Shown piece after piece: positions 1 through 5,992 of a stretch of DNA of 6,006 bases (position 1 is its first letter; every line of letters starts with the position of its first letter). The DNA lies in the NCBI GenBank assembly GCA_000432895.1, contig FR889430.1, forward strand, positions 23,298 through 29,303, given 5' to 3'. The DNA is from Firmicutes bacterium CAG:449 (GTDB lineage Bacteria > Bacillota_I > Bacilli_A > RFN20 > CAG-449). A program made the position numbers and the translations under genes. Below the pieces are notes generated by a model that saw only the letters and a program-made list of their open reading frames with translations, made no database searches and was not told the DNA's origin.

Positions 1-831
1 GATTTTTCTACTTCAATTATTGGATATGAAGAATGTAATAAAAATAAACCGACAATTGATAGCAATAAACCTTGCTATATCATCCATTTTATCGTTAAAG
101 GAAAAGGAATTATTATCGATCAAAAGCAAAAAAAAGAAACAATTTCTAGTAATGAATGCTTTTTAATTGAGCCAAATTCACATATTAAATATCGTCCAGA
201 TCCTACCAATCCATGGTCATATTTTTGGGTTGAAATTAATGGTAATGTTCTAAAAAAAATATGTGAACAAATAGATTTCAAAAAAAATAATATGCATATC
301 AAAATTAAAGAATTTGATACCATAATTAAATGTTTTGCTAATATTTTTAACAATGATTTATATATTGATAATCAATATAGTGAATTCTTAAGAGTAACTA
401 GCGAAATCATGAAAATATTCTCTCTTTTAATTAACGAACACGGTATAGAAAACAATCAAAACACTCTTACTAAAGAAGAAAACCAAATCAAAAAAATTAT
501 TGAATATGTTAATAATAATTACACTTCACCTGATATTTCTATAAAAAAAATAGCCGATTATTTTTATTTTTCTCAAGCTTATTTAACAAGAATATTTAAA
601 AAAAGTACAGGTATTTCACCTATGAAATATATCATAATGTTAAGAATGCGTCGAGCCGTTGAACTATTAAAAAAGGAGACATTCTCTATCTCCCAGATTG
701 CTTATTGTATCGGTTATAAAAATCAATTTTATTTTTCTAAAGAATTTAAAAATTATTTTGGAGTTTCCCCTTCAAAATATAACCTTAATCCTTCTTTGTT
801 AAGTCAACACGTTCAGGATTTGAAAAAGTAG
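1..831 (+). CDS. AraC-family transcriptional regulator, 5'-partial
   Basis: DNA-binding regulator of the AraC/XylS family, probably controlling carbohydrate use. The reading frame is open from base 1, so the gene starts upstream of the window; 276 residues plus a TAG stop are visible. Residues about 1-95 resemble the cupin-like AraC sugar-binding domain, including the typical stretch around 'NPWSYFWVEING'. The first in-window ATG (292) lies between domains and is not the real start. Residues about 163-260 form the double helix-turn-helix domain: the first HTH contains 'SIKKIADYF', the second 'SISQIAYCIGY', followed by the family's 'FKNYFGVSPSKY' signature. AraC sugar regulators are usually about 280-300 residues, so only roughly 10-25 N-terminal residues should be missing. 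The last 15 codons and the stop overlap the 3' end of the convergent RDD gene. The ligand and target genes cannot be told from this window. An MsmR-like role is possible because a sugar ABC ATPase lies nearby, but this is inference. Confidence 0.93.
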   Translation, partial: DFSTSIIGYEECNKNKPTIDSNKPCYIIHFIVKGKGIIIDQKQKKETISSNECFLIEPNSHIKYRPDPTNPWSYFWVEINGNVLKKICEQIDFKKNNMHIKIKEFDTIIKCFANIFNNDLYIDNQYSEFLRVTSEIMKIFSLLINEHGIENNQNTLTKEENQIKKIIEYVNNNYTSPDISIKKIADYFYFSQAYLTRIFKKSTGISPMKYIIMLRMRRAVELLKKETFSISQIAYCIGYKNQFYFSKEFKNYFGVSPSKYNLNPSLLSQHVQDLKK

Positions 832-2089
832 AAGAATCTAAATATTTATTTTCAATAACTTCTTCACTGATTTCTTGTTTTCTTTCTTCCATAATATATC
901 TTTCATCAACACCTTTAGTTCCACATAAAATATCTTGTATGGATTTCTTTTGTTTATTAACAAAAATTAAAATAAAGGAAACAAAAGCCATAATTGCCGA
1001 AATTGCCATAAAAGAAAATAAAGAAATTCCCACTCCACCAATTTCAAAAATTGGATACATCCAACCAGTTTGTAATCCTCCGCTAAAAAAGCAAGAAACA
1101 ATCATAATTCCAAAAAACAAAATAAATGAACATAAATTTCTGAAGATAAATTGTTTAGTAGTAACTTGGTAACCTTCATTATCAGCAATACAAATTTGCA
1201 TGACTTTCTTTCCAATAGTTTTCATATTTTTAAAGAAAAATTGTGGTAATAAAATAACTAACACAAAACTAACAACATAACTTAAACAAACAAAACCATC
1301 TAAAATATATGAACATTGAGCATAATTTTCTTTATAAATTTCATAATGATTTTTAAATCTAGATGAATTAACAAGCAAACTAACTTCTTCATTCCAAATT
1401 TTTTGATAAGAGGAAGCAAGCAAATTTCGAATTGATTTACCAGCTTGATATTCATTATTTTGAAAATATTTATATAAATTTATCGCATGTTGAGGGTTTA
1501 AATATGGTAAGGAATAATTCTCTTCGTCGTAAATCCACATTGAAGAATTATCAAGTGGATTATATGTATTCTTTTTTAATACTTCATAATAATATTGTTT
1601 AACATTTAAATTATTTAAATCTAAAATATCATTATTCTCATTATATTTATCAACATAGTTAACATAAAAATAAGCTAGATTATCTTCTTCATAAGAAGCA
1701 GGAAGATAATTATTTGGATTATCAATACTTATTCCATTTTTAACAAATTCATCACTATCCATATTAAATGAATACAATAAATGTTTATAACAATATTCTT
1801 TAAATATTTCTTCTTGATCACGTGGATTTTGATATAAATGATTTTCATTATTATCAAAGAAATATATTTTTGCTTCTTCTTCTATTTCATAACATTTAAC
1901 CATTTCTTGAGTTAATATATTCTCTTTATCTTTATAAAAAGAAGCGTTAGATAATCCTAAATGAGCAAGAATTAATAATATAAAAGAAACAATAACTAGC
2001 AAAAGCGCATCTATTAAATGCGCTTCAATTCTTCTACTTGATGAGGGATTTAACTCATTTTTATATGGTTGTAAAACACTTTTTTCCAT
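785..2089 (-). CDS. RDD-family membrane protein with a large extracytoplasmic insert
   Basis: A 434-residue membrane protein of unknown exact function. It shows the RDD hallmarks: Arg19/Arg20 and Asp27 at the first helix ('SRRIEAHLIDALL'), the mid-domain 'TIGKKVMQICIADNEGYQVT' (about 291-310), and the closing 'SIQDILCGTKGV' with Asp387. Likely membrane helices are about 25-46, 262-285, 313-335 and 355-378. Most RDD proteins are far shorter, with only a short loop after helix 1. Here about 215 residues (47-261), rich in Tyr, Asn and acidic residues, separate helices 1 and 2 and should lie outside the cytoplasm. The C-terminal tail (about 379-434) is charged and cytoplasmic. The gene starts 9 bp after the upstream ATPase gene, with AAGGTGG overlapping that gene's stop codon, so the two are almost certainly co-transcribed and probably translationally coupled. 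Some RDD proteins have been linked to ion or solute transport, but no substrate can be assigned. The family call is firm; the role is unknown. Confidence 0.85.
   Translation of the reverse strand: MEKSVLQPYKNELNPSSSRRIEAHLIDALLLVIVSFILLILAHLGLSNASFYKDKENILTQEMVKCYEIEEEAKIYFFDNNENHLYQNPRDQEEIFKEYCYKHLLYSFNMDSDEFVKNGISIDNPNNYLPASYEEDNLAYFYVNYVDKYNENNDILDLNNLNVKQYYYEVLKKNTYNPLDNSSMWIYDEENYSLPYLNPQHAINLYKYFQNNEYQAGKSIRNLLASSYQKIWNEEVSLLVNSSRFKNHYEIYKENYAQCSYILDGFVCLSYVVSFVLVILLPQFFFKNMKTIGKKVMQICIADNEGYQVTTKQFIFRNLCSFILFFGIMIVSCFFSGGLQTGWMYPIFEIGGVGISLFSFMAISAIMAFVSFILIFVNKQKKSIQDILCGTKGVDERYIMEERKQEISEEVIENKYLDSSTFSNPERVDLTKKD
2003..2025 (-). other. Perfect 8-bp hairpin inside the RDD gene 5' region
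   Basis: The minus strand reads AAGCGCAT, a 7-nt loop (TTAATAG), then ATGCGCTT, followed by two further T residues. The stem is half G+C in very AT-rich surroundings. It begins about 65 nt into the RDD coding sequence (codons about 22-29) and makes both Ala23 and Ala28 use GCG. It could act as an RNA structure or weak attenuator, but may be coincidental. Confidence 0.4.
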
Positions 2090-2093
2090 TAAG

Positions 2094-2100
2094 CCACCTT
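2094..2100 (-). promoter_or_regulatory. Ribosome-binding site of the RDD gene
   Basis: The minus strand reads AAGGTGG, then CTTA, then ATG. The first two A residues are also the last two bases of the ATPase TAA stop. This supports the ATG at 2089 and suggests coupled translation of the two genes. Confidence 0.75.
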
Positions 2101-3826
2101 ATTTAATAAGTTTTTCTGTAATAGTATCAAATAAATGTATTTTAGAAAGATCAAAAACTAAATTTAATTCATCACCTGTATTAACTAATGTTTTTGCATG
2201 AATTTTTGAAACAATTTCGTTTCCTTCAAAATCAGTATGAACATAATATTCATGTCCTAATAATTCTGCCACAGAAACTTTTAATTTAAATTCTTGAGAA
2301 ACTTCTTCATCAGTTAAAATTCTATTTGCTTGATAAATATCTTCTGGTCTAATGCCAAAAATAACTGGTATTTCTTTTTTCAAATCAAGAGCATTGATCT
2401 TTTCTAAAGCATCTATTAGATAATTACGTCTAGAATTAGATTCTAAACATAATTTATATTCTTCTTGTAACTTTTTCAAATCATTTTCTAATATTTTTGT
2501 TGAATGATGTTTAATTTTTTCTTCAATGTCTTTTATTTTTTCTTCATATTCTTTCTTTTCAACAAAATTTTCTTCTAATTCTTCTAATTCTTTTGTTAAT
2601 GAAAATTTTTCATTTTCATAGAATTCTTTAACCGCTTTTTTAAAATCTTTACCAAGTTTAATTGTTGTTCCCTTTGGTAAAATAACATCTTCTTTTACAA
2701 ATCTTGCTGAAATTAAATTCATAGCTGGACTACCAATAAAAGTAGCAACAAACACATTAGCAGGATGATTATAAATTTCAATAGGTGTACCAATTTGTTG
2801 AATATAACCTTTATTCATAACCACAATTCTAGTTGCCATAGTCATAGCTTCTGTTTGATCGTGAGTAACATAAATTGTTGTAGCATTTAAAGCATTATGC
2901 AATTTAATAATTTCACTACGCATAGCCACTCTTAATTTAGCATCTAAGTTTGATAAAGGTTCATCCATTAAAAACACTTTAGCATTTTTAACAATAGCTC
3001 TACCAAGAGCAACTCTTTGACATTGTCCACCTGAAAGAGCTTTAGGTTTTCTTCCTAAATATTCTGATATTTGCAAAATTTGTGCCGCTTTTTCAACTCT
3101 ACTTCTAATTTCTTCTTTTGGTAAATGCTTATTTTCATATACTTCAACTGGAGTGGTTTGCAAATATTCAATTTTTTCTTTTATTTCATTAAGATCTTTT
3201 TCTAAATCTAATTTTTCATTATCATTAGTTAAACTGTCATAATATTTATTTAAATTATTATATTGACCTTGTAAAACTTTAATAGCTTTTTTATTAATAC
3301 CTAAAACTGGATTATTATTTTCATCAACTTTTAAAGTTGGAAATTTTTTAATTCTTAAGCCAAATGACATATTACCTGCTACAGTCATATGTGGATACAA
3401 AGCATAACTTTGGAAAACCATAGCAATATCACGATCTTTAGGATGTAAATCATTAGCATATGTTTTATCTATAAATAAATCTCCAGCAGTAATATCTTCA
3501 AGTCCAGCAATCATTCTTAAGGTGGTGGATTTACCACATCCAGAAGGTCCAACAAAAACCACAAATTCACGTTGCTTAATATCTAAATTAAAATCAAAAA
3601 CAGCTTGTACTTTATTGTCATATATTTTATTAATATGGCGTAAAGAAATATATGCATCTTTTGGTGCATTTTTAATTTTACGAGAATTTATCTTTTGCTT
3701 TTTTACCATATCATCATAAATACGGCATCTTTGTTTATATAATTGTTTTTCTTTTATTTTTTTTACTTTCTCTTCTTGACGTTTTTGTTCTTTATCAAGT
3801 GTTATTAAACGATCTTTTTCTGACAT
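2099..3826 (-). CDS. Sugar ABC transporter ATP-binding protein, MalK/UgpC/MsmK type, enlarged
   Basis: Cytoplasmic ATPase that powers carbohydrate (CUT1-type) import. The 575 residues contain every nucleotide-binding motif: Walker A GPSGCGKST (93-101), Q-loop Gln139 in 'MVFQSYALYPHMT', signature LSGGQ (264-268), Walker B 'VFLMDE' (284-289), D-loop 'SNLD' (292-295) and switch His322. The MalK-type C-terminal OB/TOBE region includes 'GIRPEDIY' (491-498). Typical family members have about 360-370 residues. The extra length is a basic N-terminal extension (about 1-57), an insert after the Q-loop (about 162-236) and a charged, probably coiled-coil insert in the regulatory domain (about 396-483). 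Similar enlargement is known for mycoplasma UgpC/MsmK-like proteins. Cys269 replaces the usual Arg directly after LSGGQ. The ATG has a good AAAGGAG site. No permease or binding-protein gene adjoins it, so it may serve importers encoded elsewhere. The family is certain; the sugar is unknown. Confidence 0.94.
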   Translation of the reverse strand: MSEKDRLITLDKEQKRQEEKVKKIKEKQLYKQRCRIYDDMVKKQKINSRKIKNAPKDAYISLRHINKIYDNKVQAVFDFNLDIKQREFVVFVGPSGCGKSTTLRMIAGLEDITAGDLFIDKTYANDLHPKDRDIAMVFQSYALYPHMTVAGNMSFGLRIKKFPTLKVDENNNPVLGINKKAIKVLQGQYNNLNKYYDSLTNDNEKLDLEKDLNEIKEKIEYLQTTPVEVYENKHLPKEEIRSRVEKAAQILQISEYLGRKPKALSGGQCQRVALGRAIVKNAKVFLMDEPLSNLDAKLRVAMRSEIIKLHNALNATTIYVTHDQTEAMTMATRIVVMNKGYIQQIGTPIEIYNHPANVFVATFIGSPAMNLISARFVKEDVILPKGTTIKLGKDFKKAVKEFYENEKFSLTKELEELEENFVEKKEYEEKIKDIEEKIKHHSTKILENDLKKLQEEYKLCLESNSRRNYLIDALEKINALDLKKEIPVIFGIRPEDIYQANRILTDEEVSQEFKLKVSVAELLGHEYYVHTDFEGNEIVSKIHAKTLVNTGDELNLVFDLSKIHLFDTITEKLIK

Positions 3827-3836
3827 AATCCAAAAG

Positions 3837-3843
3837 CTCCTTT
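3837..3843 (-). promoter_or_regulatory. Ribosome-binding site of the ABC ATPase gene
   Basis: The minus strand reads AAAGGAG, ending 10 nt before the ATG at 3826. It supports this start, which adds an N-terminal extension unusual for the family. Confidence 0.75.
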
Positions 3844-3848
3844 AGCCA

Positions 3849-3877
3849 AGTATAGCAAAAAGTATATATACATTGAA
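3849..3877 (-). promoter_or_regulatory. Predicted sigma-A promoter of the ATPase-RDD unit
   Basis: Minus strand: -35-like TTCAAT (3877-3872), a 17-nt spacer, then -10 TATACT (3854-3849) preceded by TGC, i.e. an extended -10 (TGnTATACT). The expected transcription start is about 3841-3843, which leaves a very short leader beginning at the Shine-Dalgarno sequence. A TTGACT further upstream (about 3917-3922) has no matching -10 at normal spacing. Confidence 0.55.
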
Positions 3878-3887
3878 AGCGATTACA
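3874..3887. promoter_or_regulatory. cre operator (CcpA-type catabolite-responsive element)
   Basis: TGAAAGCGATTACA matches the cre consensus TGWAANCGNTNWCA at every position, and so does its reverse complement TGTAATCGCTTTCA. It overlaps the predicted -35 element of the ABC ATPase promoter and lies 47 bp upstream of that start codon. In this position CcpA/HPr-Ser-P, or a related LacI-family regulator, would be expected to block transcription when a preferred sugar is available. The match is seen directly; the protein that binds is inferred. Confidence 0.75.
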
Positions 3888-4078
3888 CGCCTAAAATCAG
3901 TAAAATACAATAACAAAGTCAAAAAAGTATATATTTTATTAATTTATTTTTTCTAAGTTCAATGTATATTTAATTGTAACATTAACTCCAAACATACTCA
4001 GTTATAAGCTTACTAAGCCAAATTAAATTTTTATTAATTAATATGAAAACAAAAATAAGTATTTAAAGAAAATGCAAG

Positions 4079-5086
4079 TTATACTTTAACTTTCTTTTGT
4101 TTTTTACATTCACCAATAACATTATCAATACTTGTATCAGCTTCTATAACTGCCTCTTCAAGAATTTGATTATTAATTTCATCAGGATCAGTCATCATCG
4201 CTTGAATATCAAATTCTTCATATAAATATTTTCTTGTAATAATACCGATTCTTAAAGTTAATAAACTATTAGCCGCTCCTTGTGTTAAACTTTTTGTAAT
4301 TTCTGAAATAAATGGTAAAGAAGATAATGCACCTTTAACAAGCTTATCAATTCCATTAAAAATTATTTCATCAATATTAATTGATTGAATAGTATAAGCT
4401 ACTAATGCATTACGAAAAACTTTAGCAATTAATTTATATAATTGAGGATATGAAGGATGATATCCACAAGCAATAACAATTCTCATAATCATTCTAATAT
4501 TAACAAGTAAAACTGTTGCACTATCAAAACGATTATTTTGACTAATTGCAGTACCTAATAAAACTTTTGTTGCACTGTCATTAACTATCTTATTAATTTT
4601 TTTAGTAATTTCATCATTATAAATATCTCTTAAAACAAGATTTAATTCATCTCGAGAAGAAATATTTTCTTCAATTAATTTTTTACTTTCTTCACTAATA
4701 ACATCACCTTTAATTAAATTATTAGCGACCTTTTTTAATTTACGATAATTTTTTTGATTAATTGTTTTTTTATTACTATAATCAATAATATCTAAAGTAA
4801 AACAAGGTGTAGATAAAGCCACAATAATTGGCCTAATAACTAAAAAGAGAATTAATAATAGTAAAATAACTAATACTACATATCCAACATATTGATTAAT
4901 TTTATAAACGAAAGAAAAAATATCAATAATACAACTTGTGACAATAATACTTAATAAAACAACTCCCACTAAAAGAAATATTCTTATAAATCTTCGATTA
5001 GCCTTTTTGATAATTGTAGTTTCTTTATTCGATAAAAGTTCTTCTCTTCTTTTATTTCTTTTTACTAAAGGTCTATACTTCTTCAT
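4079..5086 (-). CDS. DUF697/YcjF-like membrane protein
   Basis: A 335-residue protein of unknown function. A basic N-terminus (many Lys/Arg in 1-36) is followed by two strong membrane helices at about 35-60 and 66-90. A charged helical linker (about 104-170) then leads to a region resembling DUF697 (about 170-290): 'DSATVLLVNIRMIMRIVIACGYHP' and 'GAANSLLTLRIGIITRKYLYEE' carry the family's pattern of an Asp followed by a hydrophobic helix, a GY-type turn and a Gly/Ala-rich 'T.R.G' stretch. The C-terminal tail is acidic, then ends in a Lys-rich run. The assignment is from motif memory and is moderately sure. The gene follows the LysR gene by 15 bp. It has no Shine-Dalgarno sequence and no better start nearby: the frame is closed upstream by the LysR stop codon itself. 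See the extended -10 feature for the leaderless possibility. The role is unknown; DUF697 proteins such as YcjF are poorly characterised membrane proteins. Confidence 0.7.
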   Translation of the reverse strand: MKKYRPLVKRNKRREELLSNKETTIIKKANRRFIRIFLLVGVVLLSIIVTSCIIDIFSFVYKINQYVGYVVLVILLLLILFLVIRPIIVALSTPCFTLDIIDYSNKKTINQKNYRKLKKVANNLIKGDVISEESKKLIEENISSRDELNLVLRDIYNDEITKKINKIVNDSATKVLLGTAISQNNRFDSATVLLVNIRMIMRIVIACGYHPSYPQLYKLIAKVFRNALVAYTIQSINIDEIIFNGIDKLVKGALSSLPFISEITKSLTQGAANSLLTLRIGIITRKYLYEEFDIQAMMTDPDEINNQILEEAVIEADTSIDNVIGECKKQKKVKV

Positions 5087-5092
5087 AAATAC

Positions 5093-5101
5093 ATTATAAC
5101 A
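5093..5101 (-). promoter_or_regulatory. Extended -10 promoter placed for leaderless transcription of the DUF697 gene
   Basis: Directly after the LysR TAA stop the minus strand reads TGTTATAAT, a perfect extended -10 (TGnTATAAT). Its last base is 7 nt before the A of the DUF697 ATG, so the expected transcription start is that A. There is no good -35 at 16-18 nt, which extended -10 promoters can tolerate. No G-rich ribosome-binding site lies in the gap. Confidence 0.5.
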
Positions 5102-5965
5102 TTAGCGAGTTAAAATTTTTATAAATTCTTTTGTCGCAGCATTTAAATTACTATTAGCAAGTTTAATTAAATAAATCTCACGAGAAGGAATTTTAATATC
5201 TAAATTTACTTTCTTTAAAGATTCATTAATAAACATTTCCGGTAAAAATGCAATTCCTAAATTATTATTTAATAATGGTAAAATTTGATCAACTGTTTCA
5301 ATTTCGATATTAGGTTGATAAAGAGTATGATGCTTTAAAAATAAATCACTAAAAAATTTATATGTGGCAGTTTGTGAATCTAAAGAAATTAAGTTTAAAG
5401 AATTTAACTCATTTATATTAATTTTATTTTTCTCATAATAAGAATTACTACACACTAAATAATCCTGAAATCCACCAACCTTAATAACCTCTAAATTATC
5501 ATCATTAATAATAGGTGAAGAAACAATAATCACATCACATAATCCATTTTTTAAAGCTTCCAAAGCTTTAAAAGTCGTATAATTTAAAAGTTTAATTTTA
5601 ATATTAGGATATAACGAATTAAATTTACATAAACAAGGAATTAAAATTGAGTGAAGCGCTACTTCACTAGCCCCTAAAGAAATATAACCAATATCTAAAT
5701 CACTTTTTAATAATAATTCTTTTTCCGCTTTTTCAATTTGATTAATAGCAATTGAAATTCTTTTATAAAATTCTTCTCCTTCTGGAGTTAAATTAACTGC
5801 ATGATTATTTCTAGAAAACAAACTAATATCTAACATTTCTTCTAGTTTTTTTATTGTTCTAGTGATATTTGGTTGAGAAATATATAATTCTTCAGCTGCT
5901 TTAGTGAAACTTTTATTCTTTGCCACATAATAAAAAATTTTATAATAATCAAAAGGAATGTTCAT
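5102..5965 (-). CDS. LysR-family transcriptional regulator
   Basis: A full-length 287-residue LysR-type regulator (the family is usually about 290-310). Residues about 5-65 form the winged helix-turn-helix: 'YYKIFYYVAKNKSFTKAAEELYISQPNITR' style sequence, then 'IKKLEEMLDISLFSR' and 'LTPEGEEFY'. A linker helix (about 66-90) leads to the effector-binding domain (about 91-287), with landmarks 'YISLGASE', 'GLCDVIIVSSP' and 'NNNLGIAFLPE' matching the family's two-lobed periplasmic-binding-protein fold. The start is well supported: GAAGGGG lies 5 nt before the ATG. A 7-1-7 palindrome of LysR-box form lies just upstream, consistent with autoregulation. The DUF697 gene follows at 15 bp on the same strand. 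Classic LysR targets are divergent neighbours; the one here would lie beyond position 6006. The effector cannot be deduced. Confidence 0.95.
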   Translation of the reverse strand: MNIPFDYYKIFYYVAKNKSFTKAAEELYISQPNITRTIKKLEEMLDISLFSRNNHAVNLTPEGEEFYKRISIAINQIEKAEKELLLKSDLDIGYISLGASEVALHSILIPCLCKFNSLYPNIKIKLLNYTTFKALEALKNGLCDVIIVSSPIINDDNLEVIKVGGFQDYLVCSNSYYEKNKININELNSLNLISLDSQTATYKFFSDLFLKHHTLYQPNIEIETVDQILPLLNNNLGIAFLPEMFINESLKKVNLDIKIPSREIYLIKLANSNLNAATKEFIKILTR

Positions 5966-5970
5966 GTAAG

Positions 5971-5977
5971 CCCCTTC
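5971..5977 (-). promoter_or_regulatory. Ribosome-binding site of the LysR gene
   Basis: The minus strand reads GAAGGGG, then CTTAC, then ATG (5965). The spacing is good, and this fixes the start codon. Confidence 0.8.
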
Positions 5978-5992
5978 ATATCAATTTGATAT
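5978..5992. promoter_or_regulatory. LysR-box-like palindrome (T-N11-A)
   Basis: ATATCAATTTGATAT is a perfect inverted repeat of 7-bp arms around one base. Within it T5979 and A5991 give the T-N11-A arrangement typical of LysR operators. A possible minus-strand -10 (TTATAT, 5994-5989) overlaps it, so binding could repress the LysR gene itself. Its own -35 would lie outside the window. On the plus strand TATAAT fills 6001-6006, possibly the -10 of a divergent promoter, but no -35 fits. Confidence 0.6.

Larger units (their letters stand above)
3827..4078. other. Intergenic regulatory gap with short repeats
   Basis: This gap holds the promoter and cre site of the ATPase-RDD unit near its left side. 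The rest is very AT-rich with no convincing small gene. Two short repeats are visible: AAAAAGTATATAT occurs at 3857-3869 and 3922-3934 (direct), and ATATACATTGAA at 3866-3877 recurs inverted at 3958-3969. No hairpin followed by a T-run was found downstream of the DUF697 gene, so its terminator is unidentified. Confidence 0.5.

Noticed and set aside
292..294. ATG as start of a short AraC protein
   Set aside because: The frame is open back to position 1 and the upstream residues resemble the AraC ligand-binding domain, so this Met is internal.
120..353. Minus-strand open frame inside the AraC gene
   Set aside because: It lies wholly within a well-supported coding region and has no recognisable domain; a shadow frame of AT-rich DNA.
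939..1172. Plus-strand open frame antisense to the RDD gene
   Set aside because: It overlaps the RDD membrane domain, has a composition typical of the reverse of hydrophobic codons, and has no family signature.
2561..2600. Repeated CTTCTAATT words in the ATPase gene
   Set aside because: They encode the Glu/Leu-rich 'EELEE' coiled-coil segment; low-complexity coding sequence explains them without a functional DNA repeat.
3522..3719. Plus-strand open frame antisense to the ATPase N-terminal region
   Set aside because: It covers the Walker A coding region in reverse; no independent evidence of a gene.
4008..4018. Short inverted repeat GCTTACTAAGC as a terminator of the DUF697 gene
   Set aside because: The stem is too short with almost no loop, and no T-run follows on the minus strand.
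5650..5668. Perfect 7-bp inverted repeat (AGTGAAG/CTTCACT) inside the LysR gene
   Set aside because: It lies mid-gene in conserved coding sequence with no T-run or regulatory context; likely chance.
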